Below, piece by piece: positions 1-11,917 of a stretch of 64,000 bases of DNA. The stretch covers positions 1 through 64,000 of the forward strand of contig JAKSYS010000169.1 in assembly GCA_022925895.1 (NCBI GenBank). The letters are read 5' to 3'. The translations under genes and the position numbers were made by a program. The notes beneath the pieces were generated by a model. That model did not search any database, was not told the origin of the DNA, and was given only the letters and a program-made list of their open reading frames with translations. Source of the DNA: Fragilaria crotonensis. Lineage: Eukaryota; Bacillariophyta; Fragilariophyceae; Fragilariales; Fragilariaceae. The number at the start of each line of letters is the position of its first letter. Position 1 is the stretch's first letter.

Positions 1-130
1 AGAGTTTCGCAAGTACAGTCTGTCCGCAGTCCGTAATTGCGTACAGTAAATAGGAAGTTGTCGCGTACCCCAAGCATCATGACCATGACCGAAGGAACGG
101 CTCCCGCCTCCTTCGGCTCTCCCCGTCGAT

Positions 131-773
131 TTGACTCCATCGCACACGATGTATGGATTCGAGACTGACACCTGGGTAGATCAACCCATTCCCGAAGCTC
201 CCGACTGGTTTTCCCGCCAAGAACGTTATCGTAGGAACGCCAACGCGCAGGCCTATCGGCAGTACGGACACCCAACCAACTGGAATCGATACATTCATCT
301 TGGATTGTTTGTGTTCGAAGATTGTTTCGAATGCGACAAAGTTTGGGCAGCTGTTAACACGGATCCTCTCATGGTCCATAGAGCAATCTGGTATAACTTC
401 ATGAGTCACGTTGATCGTGATCTCCAGGTTCCAGTCAAGTTAAACGATTGGGCAACCAACATCTCTCAACCGTATCTAGCGGTCCATGACCCAACGACAT
501 TGCACGAAACCGATACCACTGCTTACTCTTGGAAAGAGATGCGATTTTCAAACAGCAAGAGGAAATGGAGATTGACGATGCCCAAGCTTGGATCCCAGTT
601 TCAGGACGCCGTCGATCAAAGAGCCCACCAAATCAGCAGTCCATTATTAACGTGAATACGAGCAATGTTGTCGGTGCCTTTGCTCCTGGTTTTAATCTTC
701 CCCAGAAGAATTACCAAGGAACTATCGACCCATGGAAAACAAACTGCCGGAACAACGAGGACAACTCCCATTG
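131..773 (+). pseudogene. Possible N-terminal pieces of LINE ORF1, in two frames
   Basis: Two overlapping open stretches precede the main ORF1. The first (131 to about 540) is rich in aromatic residues and acidic/aromatic pairs. The second (529-773) contains a WIPVSGRRRSKSPP-like basic segment and runs into the start of the 732-3044 frame. Their order and overlap suggest one protein split by two single-base frameshifts. It may instead be a separate upstream ORF. I recognise no domain. That these pieces belong to the LINE is an inference from position only. Confidence 0.4.
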
Positions 774-3044
774 ATCCAAAAGAACAAAGACGTGATCGAA
801 AGGAAAGGGGAAAAAGCTGACCAGCTCAACAAAACGATGAGAGAGAATAAGAAGCAGGATTCTCAGCAACTTCCACTTGGTCGAAATGTGACGGATAACG
901 AAGTTGAACAGGAAACCCAACACGTATTTGGTAACAACCGACATGATCTAAATGAAAAGGAGAGTACGACGCCATGGAACAATACAACCACCCAAACAGC
1001 ACCACATCCAAACATTCCGACAAACGATGGTACCCATCGAGTCACGATCAAATGGTTCCCACCGGAGGATTTGGCAGTATACGAAAGCGACAAAAATAAA
1101 ATGAATGAAGCAATCTACAACTTAGTGAGTGATATTCTCCCCGAACAATACGGAATGCTGTACCGGTGGGAAAGCGAAGATTTGATGATGTCAAATTCGG
1201 TGCAAAATCTAACAGCTATCGGGTTACGAGACTATATATCTCCGAAAGTTACAATGATACCAGAGCGATCTCAGATGATATTTGGAGTCCGCTTTGGCTT
1301 TAAGAACAATCCGTCCATGTGGAAGAATTCTGAAATGATGAAGGAAAAGTTTACAACAAAACAACTTGATGTCACAATTTCAAACTCTGCGAGCTCAAGT
1401 GGTAAAATGGTTACAGCGGGATATATCCTGCTCAAAGCTCCGAACACCACTCATAAACTCTGGTACAACAAGTATTTAAGGAGTTTACTGCCGGATCATG
1501 CTCCATTTTTTGACGTCATTCGACAGAAAAAGTGCCCTATGGATCAGCTAATTCCACATCTCACGATCCAATGCGGGGAGAAACATGTCACACCGTTGTG
1601 CCAAGCACTTCTTCCGATCATGACGGGACGAGGTATCGCTCTGTTCTTACCAAGATACGCACTAGGCACAATGAGCAACGAACAGGTTCGGAAACATTTT
1701 CAGTTCCATGACAGGTGGGCAAAGTCATTGCAAGCGATCACACTTTCTCCACAAGTCACTCATCTTGATCAAGTTCGCACTGAATACCATGAAGACGGAT
1801 CAACAACAAAACGATCTACACGAGAATGGATAGCATCTCTTAAAGAAAAGGACGGAACCACTTCAGCTTTATGCGATGCAGTTAACGGGACAAATGACAA
1901 CAAGGCATATTTGGTGACTCCGAGTCATTATTTTAAACGCGCACAATATCAATGGCAGCAATACAAATCAAGGCTTTTCCCTCCGAGTCATCGAGAAGCA
2001 AGGTTCAGAGACAATTTACCAGGTCTTCCCGACGTAATAGTCATTCAGACGGAGATCCAAGCAAATGTGCAATTCCTGGAACAAATGTCGATGGCGACAA
2101 CATGGCACCGAGAACCAGAAGGACAACCAAGGTCAGATTCAACGTCGCCAAGCAACAATTCCAATCACAACAAGCCCCAAACAGTCTCACAGAACACCAG
2201 TCTGAACTCACATCTCCAACGCACAAAACAAGCATGGCCAACTCCATCTGAGGCGTCCAACAACCGTAGCGATCAGTCCACTGGAACAACTAACCAACGC
2301 AACAACCATGAGCAAAACAATCCGTACCTCGGGTCGGAGGCAAGTTCTGCCACAAGTATGGAAGAGGAAAGAAGCACAACCTCAACACGATCAATGACAG
2401 TTGTCTCTCGAATGAATAGCACGGACTCTAGATTCCATGAACTCGAACAGTTAATCAAACGACAACAACAGGAGTCGAAAACATCAGGGAAGATATCATC
2501 GGACCGCTTGAACAATCTTGAACGGCAATTCACAAGAATAGAGGAGTTGGATACCAAAATGTCGGCAGTCCAGACGCAACTAGAACATTCAAATGTGAAG
2601 CTGGAACAATCGGCAAAAGAGCAAAAGATCTTATCAGATAATTTGGAGGTACTTTCGGAAACATCCCACCAATTTTCAGACATGAACGACAAGATACTTC
2701 TCACAATGGAAAGCCAACAAGACATGTCATACACGATGTTGGACATGAGGAAACAATTCGAACAATTATCTCAGTTTATGACAGCCATGGCGGACAAAAT
2801 GGAAATAGCAATGACACGACAACACATCGACGGCACGAAGTATTCAAACCCTGGAAATTTGGAAAATCCTAGGGCAAACAAAAGAAGCCAACATAGTGGC
2901 GGGTCGAGCGTGCATTCTGGATCGACGAAATCGAAGACATCTCAGGACTCATCCCAAGACACGAGCGTTTACAGATCTCCTGAGAAAAGAAACATACAAG
3001 ATCCAAACACCGAATCGGCGATGACGAACACAACAACTGCATAA
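732..3044 (+). CDS. LINE ORF1-like protein (770 aa, coiled coil)
   Basis: This is a long uninterrupted frame directly upstream of the endonuclease/reverse transcriptase region. The N-terminal third is charged and polar. The middle (about residues 100-420) is the most protein-like part, with regular hydrophobic spacing. A Ser/Asn/Thr/Gln-rich linker follows, and residues about 560-700 have heptad-like Leu/Met/Ile spacing, suggesting a coiled coil that could trimerise as ORF1 proteins of other LINEs do. The tail is Ser-rich and basic. No CCHC knuckle or RRM motif is visible. In LINEs, ORF1 products bind element RNA as a chaperone; that role here is inferred from position. At 770 residues it is long for an ORF1 protein. 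The first ATG is used, but the 131-773 pieces may belong to its N-terminus. Confidence 0.6.
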   Translation: MENKLPEQRGQLPLIQKNKDVIERKGEKADQLNKTMRENKKQDSQQLPLGRNVTDNEVEQETQHVFGNNRHDLNEKESTTPWNNTTTQTAPHPNIPTNDGTHRVTIKWFPPEDLAVYESDKNKMNEAIYNLVSDILPEQYGMLYRWESEDLMMSNSVQNLTAIGLRDYISPKVTMIPERSQMIFGVRFGFKNNPSMWKNSEMMKEKFTTKQLDVTISNSASSSGKMVTAGYILLKAPNTTHKLWYNKYLRSLLPDHAPFFDVIRQKKCPMDQLIPHLTIQCGEKHVTPLCQALLPIMTGRGIALFLPRYALGTMSNEQVRKHFQFHDRWAKSLQAITLSPQVTHLDQVRTEYHEDGSTTKRSTREWIASLKEKDGTTSALCDAVNGTNDNKAYLVTPSHYFKRAQYQWQQYKSRLFPPSHREARFRDNLPGLPDVIVIQTEIQANVQFLEQMSMATTWHREPEGQPRSDSTSPSNNSNHNKPQTVSQNTSLNSHLQRTKQAWPTPSEASNNRSDQSTGTTNQRNNHEQNNPYLGSEASSATSMEEERSTTSTRSMTVVSRMNSTDSRFHELEQLIKRQQQESKTSGKISSDRLNNLERQFTRIEELDTKMSAVQTQLEHSNVKLEQSAKEQKILSDNLEVLSETSHQFSDMNDKILLTMESQQDMSYTMLDMRKQFEQLSQFMTAMADKMEIAMTRQHIDGTKYSNPGNLENPRANKRSQHSGGSSVHSGSTKSKTSQDSSQDTSVYRSPEKRNIQDPNTESAMTNTTTA

Positions 3045-3341
3045 TTGCGGATAAGATAGATAAGGACAAGATTAAACCAATAGAGGGCCTTGCATACCAA
3101 GAAGAGAAGGGTGAAGGATTCGCAATTCATGGAATCGGTGGTGAAGACCTTCTTGAGGATATGTCTGAGTCGTCGGACGTCTGCTTAAACCTTGAAGATG
3201 CTTTCGAGGAACTACAACACGCTAATACCCTACACCAGGCTAGCGGACAACATCATATTGGGAACCATCCCGCGAAGCCCCAACCGATCTGGACGATCAA
3301 TACACAAGACCCCTCGATCCAGACGGTGGCAAACCTGATTA

Positions 3342-6300
3342 ATGGCGACACAGCATCATAATCAGCAGCGTACAGAGGAGGTGATGCGGACACGAGGAGA
3401 GACTACCGCGAACGAGGAAATGAACAGCCTAGATACTACCACGATTCCATTTGGTCAATCATGCAATGGCGGAATGTCCAACAGAACAAGAGGCCGCTAT
3501 ATGTCACAAGGACAAGACAGGCATCCACCACTGCCACATCTGTCATCAGTTTTAATGCTCCCGAGACATCGCCCTGGACGAATCAAAGCAAGAAAGCAAA
3601 CAGACCCACAGGCTACACAATCATTCGGTGATGCGGTTGTGTATAAAGACCCACGTTCGTTAAGGATATTCTTTCAGAATGTAAAGGGATTGACGTATTC
3701 CTCGGATTGGAGGACTACAAATACTACATGTCCCAGATGGCGGCATTCGAGTCGACTGTTTTGGATTGGCTGAGACAAACACCGCGTGGCAACAATACCA
3801 TCTCCAAATGGAATACACAGCGAGTGTTAGAGACAGTTTAGATTGGGGAAAACAGTCTTTGGGTACCCAATAACGGAGGTGGATCGATGTTCGAGTAGCG
3901 AATCTTTTCAGGCAGGGGATGTCTCACCACTATCCGAGGAAAACACACAACGACAGTTCAAGGTCCAGGAATCTGCGACCCTACAGGACTGGGCAGATGG
4001 AGTGGAATCACCATCGAAGGTAAAGGCGGATCCACTCTTTCGTTACTCACTGTCTACAGAGTATGCGAGGATCAGTAAGGCAGGCGCCACTAGGGAGTGC
4101 ATTGGTAAGGGAACATGAGTACTACCGGAGACAAGGTGAAGTTTCTCCCCAGCCCCGACAGAGGATACTATCAGATCTCCGACAGACAATCATGAAGCTC
4201 CAGAATGCAGGGCACTCGATTTTGGTAATGATGGACGCAAACGGAACCATCTATCAGGATAAGCACTTGCAGGAATTTATTGGATCCTGCGATTTGTCTG
4301 ACTTACACAGCACTCACCCTGCCCCATCCACATTTATTGGTTCAGCGAATCGACGGATCGATTATATACTCGGGTGTCCAAAAGTTGTATCCTCTGTAAT
4401 GCGCCAAGGCAGTCTTGCTTATATAGAGGGCCCACAATCAGATCACCGAGGTCTCTATGTCGATCTAAGACTGGAAGAAATCCTGGGGATACGGTTGATA
4501 GTCCAATGGATACACCGAATATGAGATCGTTGTACAGTGGAAATCCAGAAATGGTTGCTACGTATCTATCGGGAGTCCGGAAATACTACGAGACTCACAA
4601 TATGGAATCTCGGATCCAAGAGTTACATGCACGTCATCAGGAAATGACAACGCCACAACTCCGCAAACTCTTATGTGCGTGGGACAACGACCAAGGCCGC
4701 GCGATGATGCATGCCGAAAAGGTTCTCCACATCCAACCGAAAACATATAAATGGTCGCCGAAACTACGCAATACGGGGGTGATAATGCGATACTGGAAAC
4801 TCCGACTGCGCGAACTCCTACATGGGGCAGATTACCAAGAAACCTTTCAAAGATGGGAAACGAAGATTCAAGAATTTGACTCGTCCTTTCGACTTCCCGA
4901 GTTTGGTCAGGCATTGGATGTGAACACGGTCAGAAAGCGTCTCAACGAGGCATCTAAACAACTGCGCATCGTTCAGAAACATTCATTGTCTCACCGCCAA
5001 CAGAGTTTTCAAGATCTGTTAGACACATACGACGCTGACACTAATCACCACACGAAACATGAATCCATGCGAAAGGCCAAAATCGTACGACGAACACTCT
5101 CGAGTGAATCAAATCGAAATATGTTTTCACATATCAAAAACTTGATTAAACCGGGGAATACTCCACTCACAAAGTTGAAAATTCCTCGCGAGAAAGAAGC
5201 CAGCAAGGTAACTCAGCCCGGCGATGTGCACACGGTATTGGAGGAGACCTCTCCCTGCGGACATAATGTGGGACACCATCATCTCTCGCGAGAAATCGAA
5301 GCCCACCTTGTCAAGTTCAATAGAGACGCATTCAGAGCTGCAGCTTCTTCACCTTGCGGCAATGGCACGATCCATGACGCGTTAACATTCACCAGTTTGT
5401 CTCCTGCAGCCGAGGATCTCCTACGGGGATAGTACCATCTTCATGGCATGGAGACGACATGCTATTGAAAGAGTTTCTCGCGTCGTTCACCATTCCCAAC
5501 TCGGTACAAGACGCTGATCCAATCCCATTACCATCTCCAGTGAGGATTTCAAGAAAGGAATCCTAAGTTGGAAGGAATCTACCACTACGTCCCCATCTGG
5601 ACGACACCTCGGTCACTATAAAGCGTTGGTACAGGATCCGATCCTGCTCGACAGTATGGCCAAATTCTTGAACATTGTTGTGACACGCGGGATATCTATT
5701 CCCAGATGGCAAAAAGCAGTGAACGTCATGATCGAAAAGATAAGGGAGATCCCAAAATCAATCGTCTACGTATCATTCATCTGTTCGAGGCAGACTATAA
5801 CTTGTTCCTGAAACTCACTTGGGGATCGCGACTGGTACGGAGAGCAGTGCAGATGAATCTACTCAACTCGGGCCAACACGGTTCAACTCCAGGAAAACGA
5901 CAATGGAACCTATCATGTTGACCCAACTAACGGCCGACATGAGTAGACTTTTGAAGACCAACTACGCTCGATTCGATAATGACGCGTCTGCGTGTTTCGA
6001 TCGTATCATAGTAGCCCTGGGAATGTTGGCCGCCCGACGATGCGGCATGCCGATCAATGCTGTAAGGTCTCACGCCCAATCGTTGGAACTTATGCGCTAT
6101 ATGGTTAAAACTGTGTATGGAGTGTCGGAGAATTCCTATACAGGTACTCCATTTGCTCCTCTTTGGTACGGGGCAAGGCAGCGGAGCATCCCCTGCTGTT
6201 TGGCTCACGTTGGTAGTCATTCTTCTGAATACGCTGGAGCGAGTCAGTCCCCTCCGAATGAGCTTCCGATCATCGGACGGCGTCAATACGCATTCGAGAT

Positions 6301-9128
6301 TGGTGGATGCATTTGTGGACGACACTGCCCTCGGATTCACGGACAACGGAAGTATGTCCTTTGAAGATCTCGTAACAAGCCTTGAAGATCTAGCACAAAC
6401 ATGGGAGAAACTATTGCACTACTCCGGAGGTTCTCTAAATCTTTCAAAATGCTCGTGGTTTGTCATGTATTGGGATTGGAGGTCAGGACGTCCCATTCTT
6501 CGAGAGCAAACGATAGATCCCCTCGCAACAGTCAGATTGAGCCAAGGACAAGATCCGCACCGAGTTGTAATTCGCCGACAATCACTCAATCAAGCAACAC
6601 GAATACTTGGTTTACAAAACCCGATCGGCGATTTTTCCCACCACGTTTCCATACTGAAGAAAAAGGCCGACGAGTACGCATCCCGGATACAGACACCACG
6701 GTTGACGTCGAGCGACATAAGAGTTTTCGTACGAACAACCTATGAGCCAGCAATGCGATACTCGCTTCCAGCGTTAGCGATCGATGAGGAGGAGTTGGAA
6801 CAGATACAAACAAGGATATTGCCGGCAATTGTACAAAAGCTAGGGATGAATAGGAATCTACCAACAGCAGTCCGCCACGGGCCGCTTTCCATGGGAGGAT
6901 TGGGACTGATGGATCTTCGCACCGAGTGTGGAATTGAGATGGTGAAGTACTTTCGCCATCATATCTACCGTCGTACGGAAGTGGGAGAACTTTTGGTCAT
7001 ACAATTGAAGACGCTTCAGTTGGAAGCGGGTATTTTGTCCCATCTTCTGGAGCATCCAACAATCGTTTTGGATTACCTGACGCCAACGTGGATCCTTTCT
7101 CTCCGCCAATTTCTGTCGAATCACAACATGGCGATCCATGTTACGGATGTACTACAAGTTGATCTAAAAGGGAAGCAGGATACGGCAATCATGGATCCTG
7201 ATCGGCTATCCCGATACTCTCGTGTTCAACAAAGGGATATAAATTTGGTTCGCCTATACCTGCAATGTTTCAAGCTGTCTGACTTGTGTTGCTCCCACGA
7301 CCACAGAAAGATCTCCCAACATCTCCTAGGGGGGTGACAGGCCTCCACATTTCGAAACCATACCTGGGTGGCCTCGCCAGGAGCGACCGTCCGCCCACCA
7401 ACGACGACTATGGCGACGTTATATCTCGTCAAATTATTTACGATATGGAGACTTATGGAAGAGGAGACCGATAGACAATCTGCAAGAAATCAAGCAGAAT
7501 ATCCGGCCGCGGGAAGAGCCCGCTGATCTTTTCACTAATAGTACGGACAGCATCCAAATGGAAACGCTACCCCCTTATCAACGACGGTTACTCAGTTCAG
7601 TCCGACTATGTGTATCTGAAGCAGAAGTATGGGAAGCCAGCCGCTCGAAAAAGAATCTCACGATTGCTAGCGACGGCGGTTTGAAAGATGCTAGGGGTAC
7701 ATTCGGGTGGACACTGAGCACTTCAGAGAATATCATCCTGTACGAAGGATCGGGACCAGTCGACGGGCCCAGAGATGTTGCTAATTCGACTCGATGCGAG
7801 ATTGCTGGATTGGCTGCTCCACTCCTGTTACTGTCGTTGCTCGTTCACCAGTGGGGCACAAAGATTCAGGGGGAAGCTACGGTGGGTGTGTGACAGTAAA
7901 GCAGCAATTTCGAACGTCGAGAAGCATACTTCAGCCCATAAGCCCAGGTGGAAACAACCCACAAACTCAGATCTCCTTGCCCAGATAAGATCGTATCGAA
8001 CTTCTCTACGCTCTCAGCTTCTACCAACATGGGTAAAAGGTCATCAAAGTACAAAAATCCAAGCAAGGATGTCATCCGAAACAACCGCGCGGACGAACTA
8101 GCTACCGAATATCGCAATGGTACCACAAGACGACAGTCCAGAGAAATCACGGTCCATATTCCAGAGTCGAGAGTCTCCATTTGGATTCAAGGCATTCAGC
8201 AAGTAGGACAGGTGGAGGAGTGTATCCGCTTCCACATCAACGGCTATCATTTGCGTCAACATTTACAAGCTCGTCACAAGTGGACCGACGACGAGTGGAA
8301 TACGATTGATATTCAACTACTGAGCCAGTTCTGCCGGTCGCTGACCCCATCTAAGCACACTGCACAAGTCAAGTTCATGAACAACCAGAGACACACTGGA
8401 CTACGGAGGTACCAAGTGGCGAAGATAAAAGACCCAACCATGAGATTGTGTCCATGCTGTTTTCGGGTGGAGGAAGATGACGACCACGTTCTCCAATGTA
8501 TTGAAAATCCAGGACGAGAGACAGCCCTTGGTCTGTTTAGACGAGCGATAGACACTGCGAGTCTGCTCCCACCCGTCAAGGCGCTCAAGCATATGTTGTT
8601 AAACTGGCTGGAAAACAAGGACCAGCATTTGGATATGACGGAGTATCCGAGTCTCCATCAATCTTCGATCGTGAAGGCGGTGGCACAACAGTCACGGATT
8701 GGATGGTCTGCAGCCATGCGAGGGTTCTTCACAGTCGAGTGGCGATACCTAGCATCCCTACCAGCAGGTGATACGGAGGAAATAATCCAGGCAAAGGGTC
8801 TCCAGACTATGCGGAAAATCATTCGAGCAACCCACGAATTCAGTATGTCGATGTGGAAAGCACGGAACCAAAACTACATGGCCATGACTCGCAGGGTATG
8901 CGAGGATTGCGTTGTCCAGAATTATTTGAGATCACTCATCTTCACAACCATCCTGAACTCGTAAGCGCGGGCGACCGACATTTCTGTGAACGTCCACTGG
9001 GAGATTTACTTCGTGCAAGTCATTCAGTAAGGAGGAGGTGGTTACTGTACATGCGAAACGCTCGAGCACGGTACGAACACGACGGTAAAACCCAAACTGC
9101 GATTACGGAATTCTTCAAGAGACTATAA
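3342..9128 (+). pseudogene. LINE ORF2: endonuclease-RT-RNase H-zinc polyprotein, frameshifted
   Basis: The domains follow one another in alternating frames. The endonuclease part starts near 3655 (RIFFQNVKGLTYSS) and ends near 4480, with the late motifs DANG, IDYILG and SDHRGL. The RT begins near 5530 with a SPSGRHLGHYKAL motif, has ARFDNDASACFDRI near 5965, GTGQGSGASPAVWL near 6180 and the catalytic FVDDT near 6315. RNase H runs from about 7650 to 8100, with ASDGG, a CEIAG glutamate, VCDSKAA and WVKGHQ followed by NNRADELA. A C-terminal CPCCF...DDDHVLQC cluster near 8450 resembles the zinc motif of other LINE ORF2s. At least eight frame changes break it (for example near 3720, 4060, 4500, 5440, 5770, 6150, 7893 and 8950). 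The product would copy element RNA at a nicked target. The full domain set suggests relatively recent decay, or assembly indels. Confidence 0.75.
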
Positions 9129-9157
9129 TCGTGGAACATTTTAGTAAGGGGCCGCGA

Positions 9158-9215
9158 CACTGTACTAGTACAGTGACGCCACTCCGGGGTACACACTTCA
9201 ATCTTGACAAAGGTT
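9158..9215 (+). other. Two predicted hairpins in the LINE 3' UTR
   Basis: About 30 bases after the ORF2 stop lies an 18-base perfect palindrome (9158-9175), which as RNA gives a 7-bp stem with a CTAG loop. It is followed by GGGGTACAC (9186-9194) and a second hairpin (9200-9215) with a 6- to 8-bp stem, one G-U pair and a GACA loop. The truncated LINE copy at 29748-30393 has hairpins in the same two places, with different stem sequences and again four-base loops. Such structure kept without sequence identity suggests a site read by the element's own reverse transcriptase; that role is inferred. Confidence 0.55.
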
Positions 9216-9248
9216 GGAGACGGTGCTAACCCAATAATTAGTTTATAT

Positions 9249-10295
9249 TTATTTATTTATGTGGCCAGACATGCTATCCAAGACAGCGACAAGCGTGTTT
9301 ACAAGCATATGGTTCTCATGTTCCCTGGCTACATGGAGCTTTCTAATGCCATCTACAGTCCCACCACTGCTGATGGAAAGATAAGGATGGTTCCGGTACC
9401 ATATGAAGGGAGTGTTACATTGGGCGGCACAGAGTATCCCACATTGTTGTGCCGCGTCGTGTGGAAGGTTCACATTGTTGAAGCAACGGATCGCGTCGTT
9501 GAAAGGGAACATCTCAACGAGGGCACTTACGAGGATGAGTTGGTGCAGGCACTCAGGGAAGGTATGGCTTGAAGTAGCTACTTTAGTATCTCATATTATT
9601 TCTCGTCGATTTTCTAAGCCTTGCCTTCTCTTTTCTTTCCTCCTTCTTAGGATTGGAGACTAACTACGAGCAATATATTTCTAGTAGACAACAGTGGCCC
9701 ACTCATCAGACTGTGGCGGCATCTTCCACAGTGCTGAATAACCAGTATGCTGCCGTTCAAGCACTCGGAGCTGATGATACTCCCAGCATCCATTGTCAAC
9801 CTTGCTTGTCCGCCAACAAAACTACCAGTTATGGCGTTTGCTGACGGAAGATTCATTTTGTCGCCCCAGTATTCCGCACCACCCCAGCATCCATTGTTGA
9901 CCATGCCCATTCACCAACATCACTAGCAAATATGCCGCGGGCTGATGAAGATTCCACCAGAAGGAGGAGTCTGCGCTGCCAGCAGCATCCATTTTGACCC
10001 TGCTCGTGCAGTTGCTCGTGCACCATCAGCACGAACTGTAGCGTGGGCTGATGAAAGATTCCATTTGTCGCCGCAGAAGCCCGCCCTTCAGCAGCATGCT
10101 GTCCATCCACCGTCATTTCCACAAGCAGCTACGGCACCCATTTTCGACTCTGCTCAACGTCTAACAAGAACAATGCAAGCAGGTGCCGAAGGTGCACCTC
10201 CCGATGTTCTCATGGATGATGAGGGAGGTCATTTGAAACGTACATACACAGATGCATTGGACGAGTCTGACTTATATCCAGATGTGGATGTCTAG
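9249..10295 (+). pseudogene. Decayed two-exon gene of unknown function, 5' part lost at the LINE junction
   Basis: A reading frame is open from the LINE 3' end (RVYKHMVLMFPGYMEL near 9295) to 9561. A GT-AG intron at 9562-9650 has a pyrimidine-rich 3' end and joins in phase to LETNYEQYISSRQQ. The second exon stops at 9844, but homologous protein-like text continues in other frames to 10295, ending in an acidic tail (DALDESDLYPDVDV). It carries a motif like ADERFHLSPQ repeated about three times, matching a degenerate DNA repeat. I recognise no family. The first exon starts abruptly at the LINE tail, so the LINE probably inserted into this gene. It may be a second gene of the neighbouring harbinger-type transposon rather than a host gene. 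Confidence 0.4.
9780..10090 (+). repeat. Three degenerate tandem copies of a ~90-110-bp unit
   Basis: CAGCATCCATTGT-like starts occur near 9785, 9890 and 9980, and GCTGATGAAGATTCC-like ends occur near 9838, 9940 and 10049. In protein terms each unit encodes a version of ADERFHLSPQ. The units have diverged and lie in different frames, consistent with decay of the surrounding gene. Confidence 0.5.
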
Positions 10296-10540
10296 AACTG
10301 TCAGAAAAGGAAAGCAATGCTTAGTATTTATTCAAGATGCCAGCTATAGGACCGCAGCAAACCGGGGAACAAATTCAATGGGCATCCCAAAGCCATTTTC
10401 GTTCGCTCATAGGCTAGTACATCTGCTCTTTAGTAGCAGTAAATATGGAGAACTTTGAGACGACCCGTCATTGGCACAAGCATTTTACTGCAGGTTTGTC
10501 CTACGACGTCAGCTTCAGTACACAACCAAACCCATCACTA

Positions 10541-11828
10541 TTAGATATCGAAGAGTGGGCCCCATTCTCAAGCTGGTATTGGACAATCACACAAATTGCC
10601 TCAAAGCAAATCTTATGCTTTGCCATTCCATGGCGAAACTGATTGTCCAGGGAGGCGAAGTTTTGAGCCTACCATTGAATGTTTCATGTCTGGCTCGAGC
10701 TCGTGTCTGTGATAGTTGTCATTGCAATGATAATGTGATGCGACATCAAATATCATGAGAAAATTCCTCCTGTTGGCAAGCACATGATTTTGCAAGCAAA
10801 GCAAGCTCGTGCTTGAACTTACCTTGAACTCCCGAAGCGCTGGCGTGTCACGCGAGTTTGGTGTACAAAGGATTTCTTTCTCGCCACGGTACCCTGATCT
10901 GCTATTCCTTCTTTCCCGTTGGTGTCTTCTCTTTCAGTCCCCCATCTTCACGGAAAATAGAAACATCATGCTTTGAAGCGACAAAGGGACCATTCATCCA
11001 TACAAGTGAGTTATCGGAGAGAGAAATTGCAAGCTCGTATGCGAATCCTGCTTGATTGAACTTGTGCGAATATAATTGTTTGTCTTTGGCCAATGTTGGA
11101 TGCATAACTTCATTTGTTCTGCAATGAATGCCATCGACTGAGTATAGAAAGTTTGGAACAGTTATGTCGGCAACGTGCACATTGTTCACAGCACCCCAGT
11201 GCTCTGGCCATACAATCTATATGCATGCGATGATGTCAGTTGTTGGTTTGAGAACATAATAAAGTACTAGCTAGTGGAGCACGATTCTTACCTTCTTTGC
11301 CTTCAAAGCCTGAATCCTGGAAGCAATGAACCAAGCCCACTTTCGAGCTGTTGTCTCACAGAGTTTGGAACTTCCAGCCAACTTCTCTTCTGTCGGGTAT
11401 ACATTCAGGAGGTATAGAGCAAGAAAAAACTTGTCCAGAGTTGTTGCAGGATTGATGCAGGCCTCTTGAATCTCAGTTGTCAGCAAATCTTCCCATATGA
11501 CAGCGCAGACGAGTGGGGAACAACCAAAATGGGATTGGAAGCGCTTGATGTTGGTGGCCCTAATAACTCGCTCTCGTCGGCAAGCATCAAAGCCTGCCCA
11601 ATCAAGGCCAATTCGCATCACCTGGTCGACTGTGAAGATCATTTGTTTGGTATCGCTTGCTCTTGGTTTCTTGTGTTTTGTGACATGCGAGGGCAAGGCA
11701 GTGTGCCTGTCATCGTGAACGCCACGATACTCGAAACGCCATCTCACACGATAGCCTTGCAAAATAAACGGTTGCGGACGGACAACACAGAGAAATTTTG
11801 TATCGAAACATAAGCGTATATAGGTCAA
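10541..11828 (-). pseudogene. PIF/Harbinger-type DDE transposase, three exons, frameshifted
   Basis: The first exon (11828 to about 11276) has the motif FQSHFGCSPLVCAVIWEDLL followed by a helical segment. A GT-AG intron (about 11275-11193) leads into IVWPEHWGAVNNVHVADI. The DDE_Tnp_4-like core follows, with SVDGIHC (first Asp) and SKHDVSIF (second Asp). A second intron near 10830-10710 leads into a C-terminal segment with RARHETFNGRLK (third acidic residue) and KHKICFEAICVIVQYQLENG. The stop is at 10541-10543. Three single-base losses are seen: two near 10900 (around GKKGIAD and GYRGEKE) and one near the end. The transposase would cut DNA at TWA-type sites. PIF/Harbinger elements usually need a second DNA-binding protein, and none was identified with confidence here. 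Confidence 0.75.
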
Positions 11829-11917
11829 CTACGAAGTTCGAACTACATTTTTCGAAAAAAGTTGGAGTTTAGCATGCCTCACCGGCTTGCATGCTCGTCA
11901 TCTAAAATCAGGAAAAA

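Larger units (their letters stand above)
1..9247 (+). mobile_element. Long non-LTR retrotransposon (LINE), degenerate
   Basis: The stretch encodes, in order, an ORF1-type protein with a coiled coil, an endonuclease/exonuclease/phosphatase domain, a reverse transcriptase with an FVDD active-site box, an RNase H domain and a C-terminal Cys/His zinc motif. That order is typical of LINEs that move by target-primed reverse transcription. The 3' end near 9247 is set by comparison with a shorter related copy that ends at 30393: both share GGGGTACAC and GTGCTAACCC in the 3' UTR and end in an AT-rich tail. The 5' end is not defined and may lie before the window. The second ORF is spread over several frames, so this copy looks inactive. 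No target duplication was identified, as would be expected if the 5' flank is missing. Confidence 0.8.

Noticed and set aside
2273-2746. 157-codon minus-strand frame in LINE ORF1
   Set aside because: It lies opposite the Ser/Gln-rich coiled-coil coding region and has a Cys/Ser-rich shadow composition.
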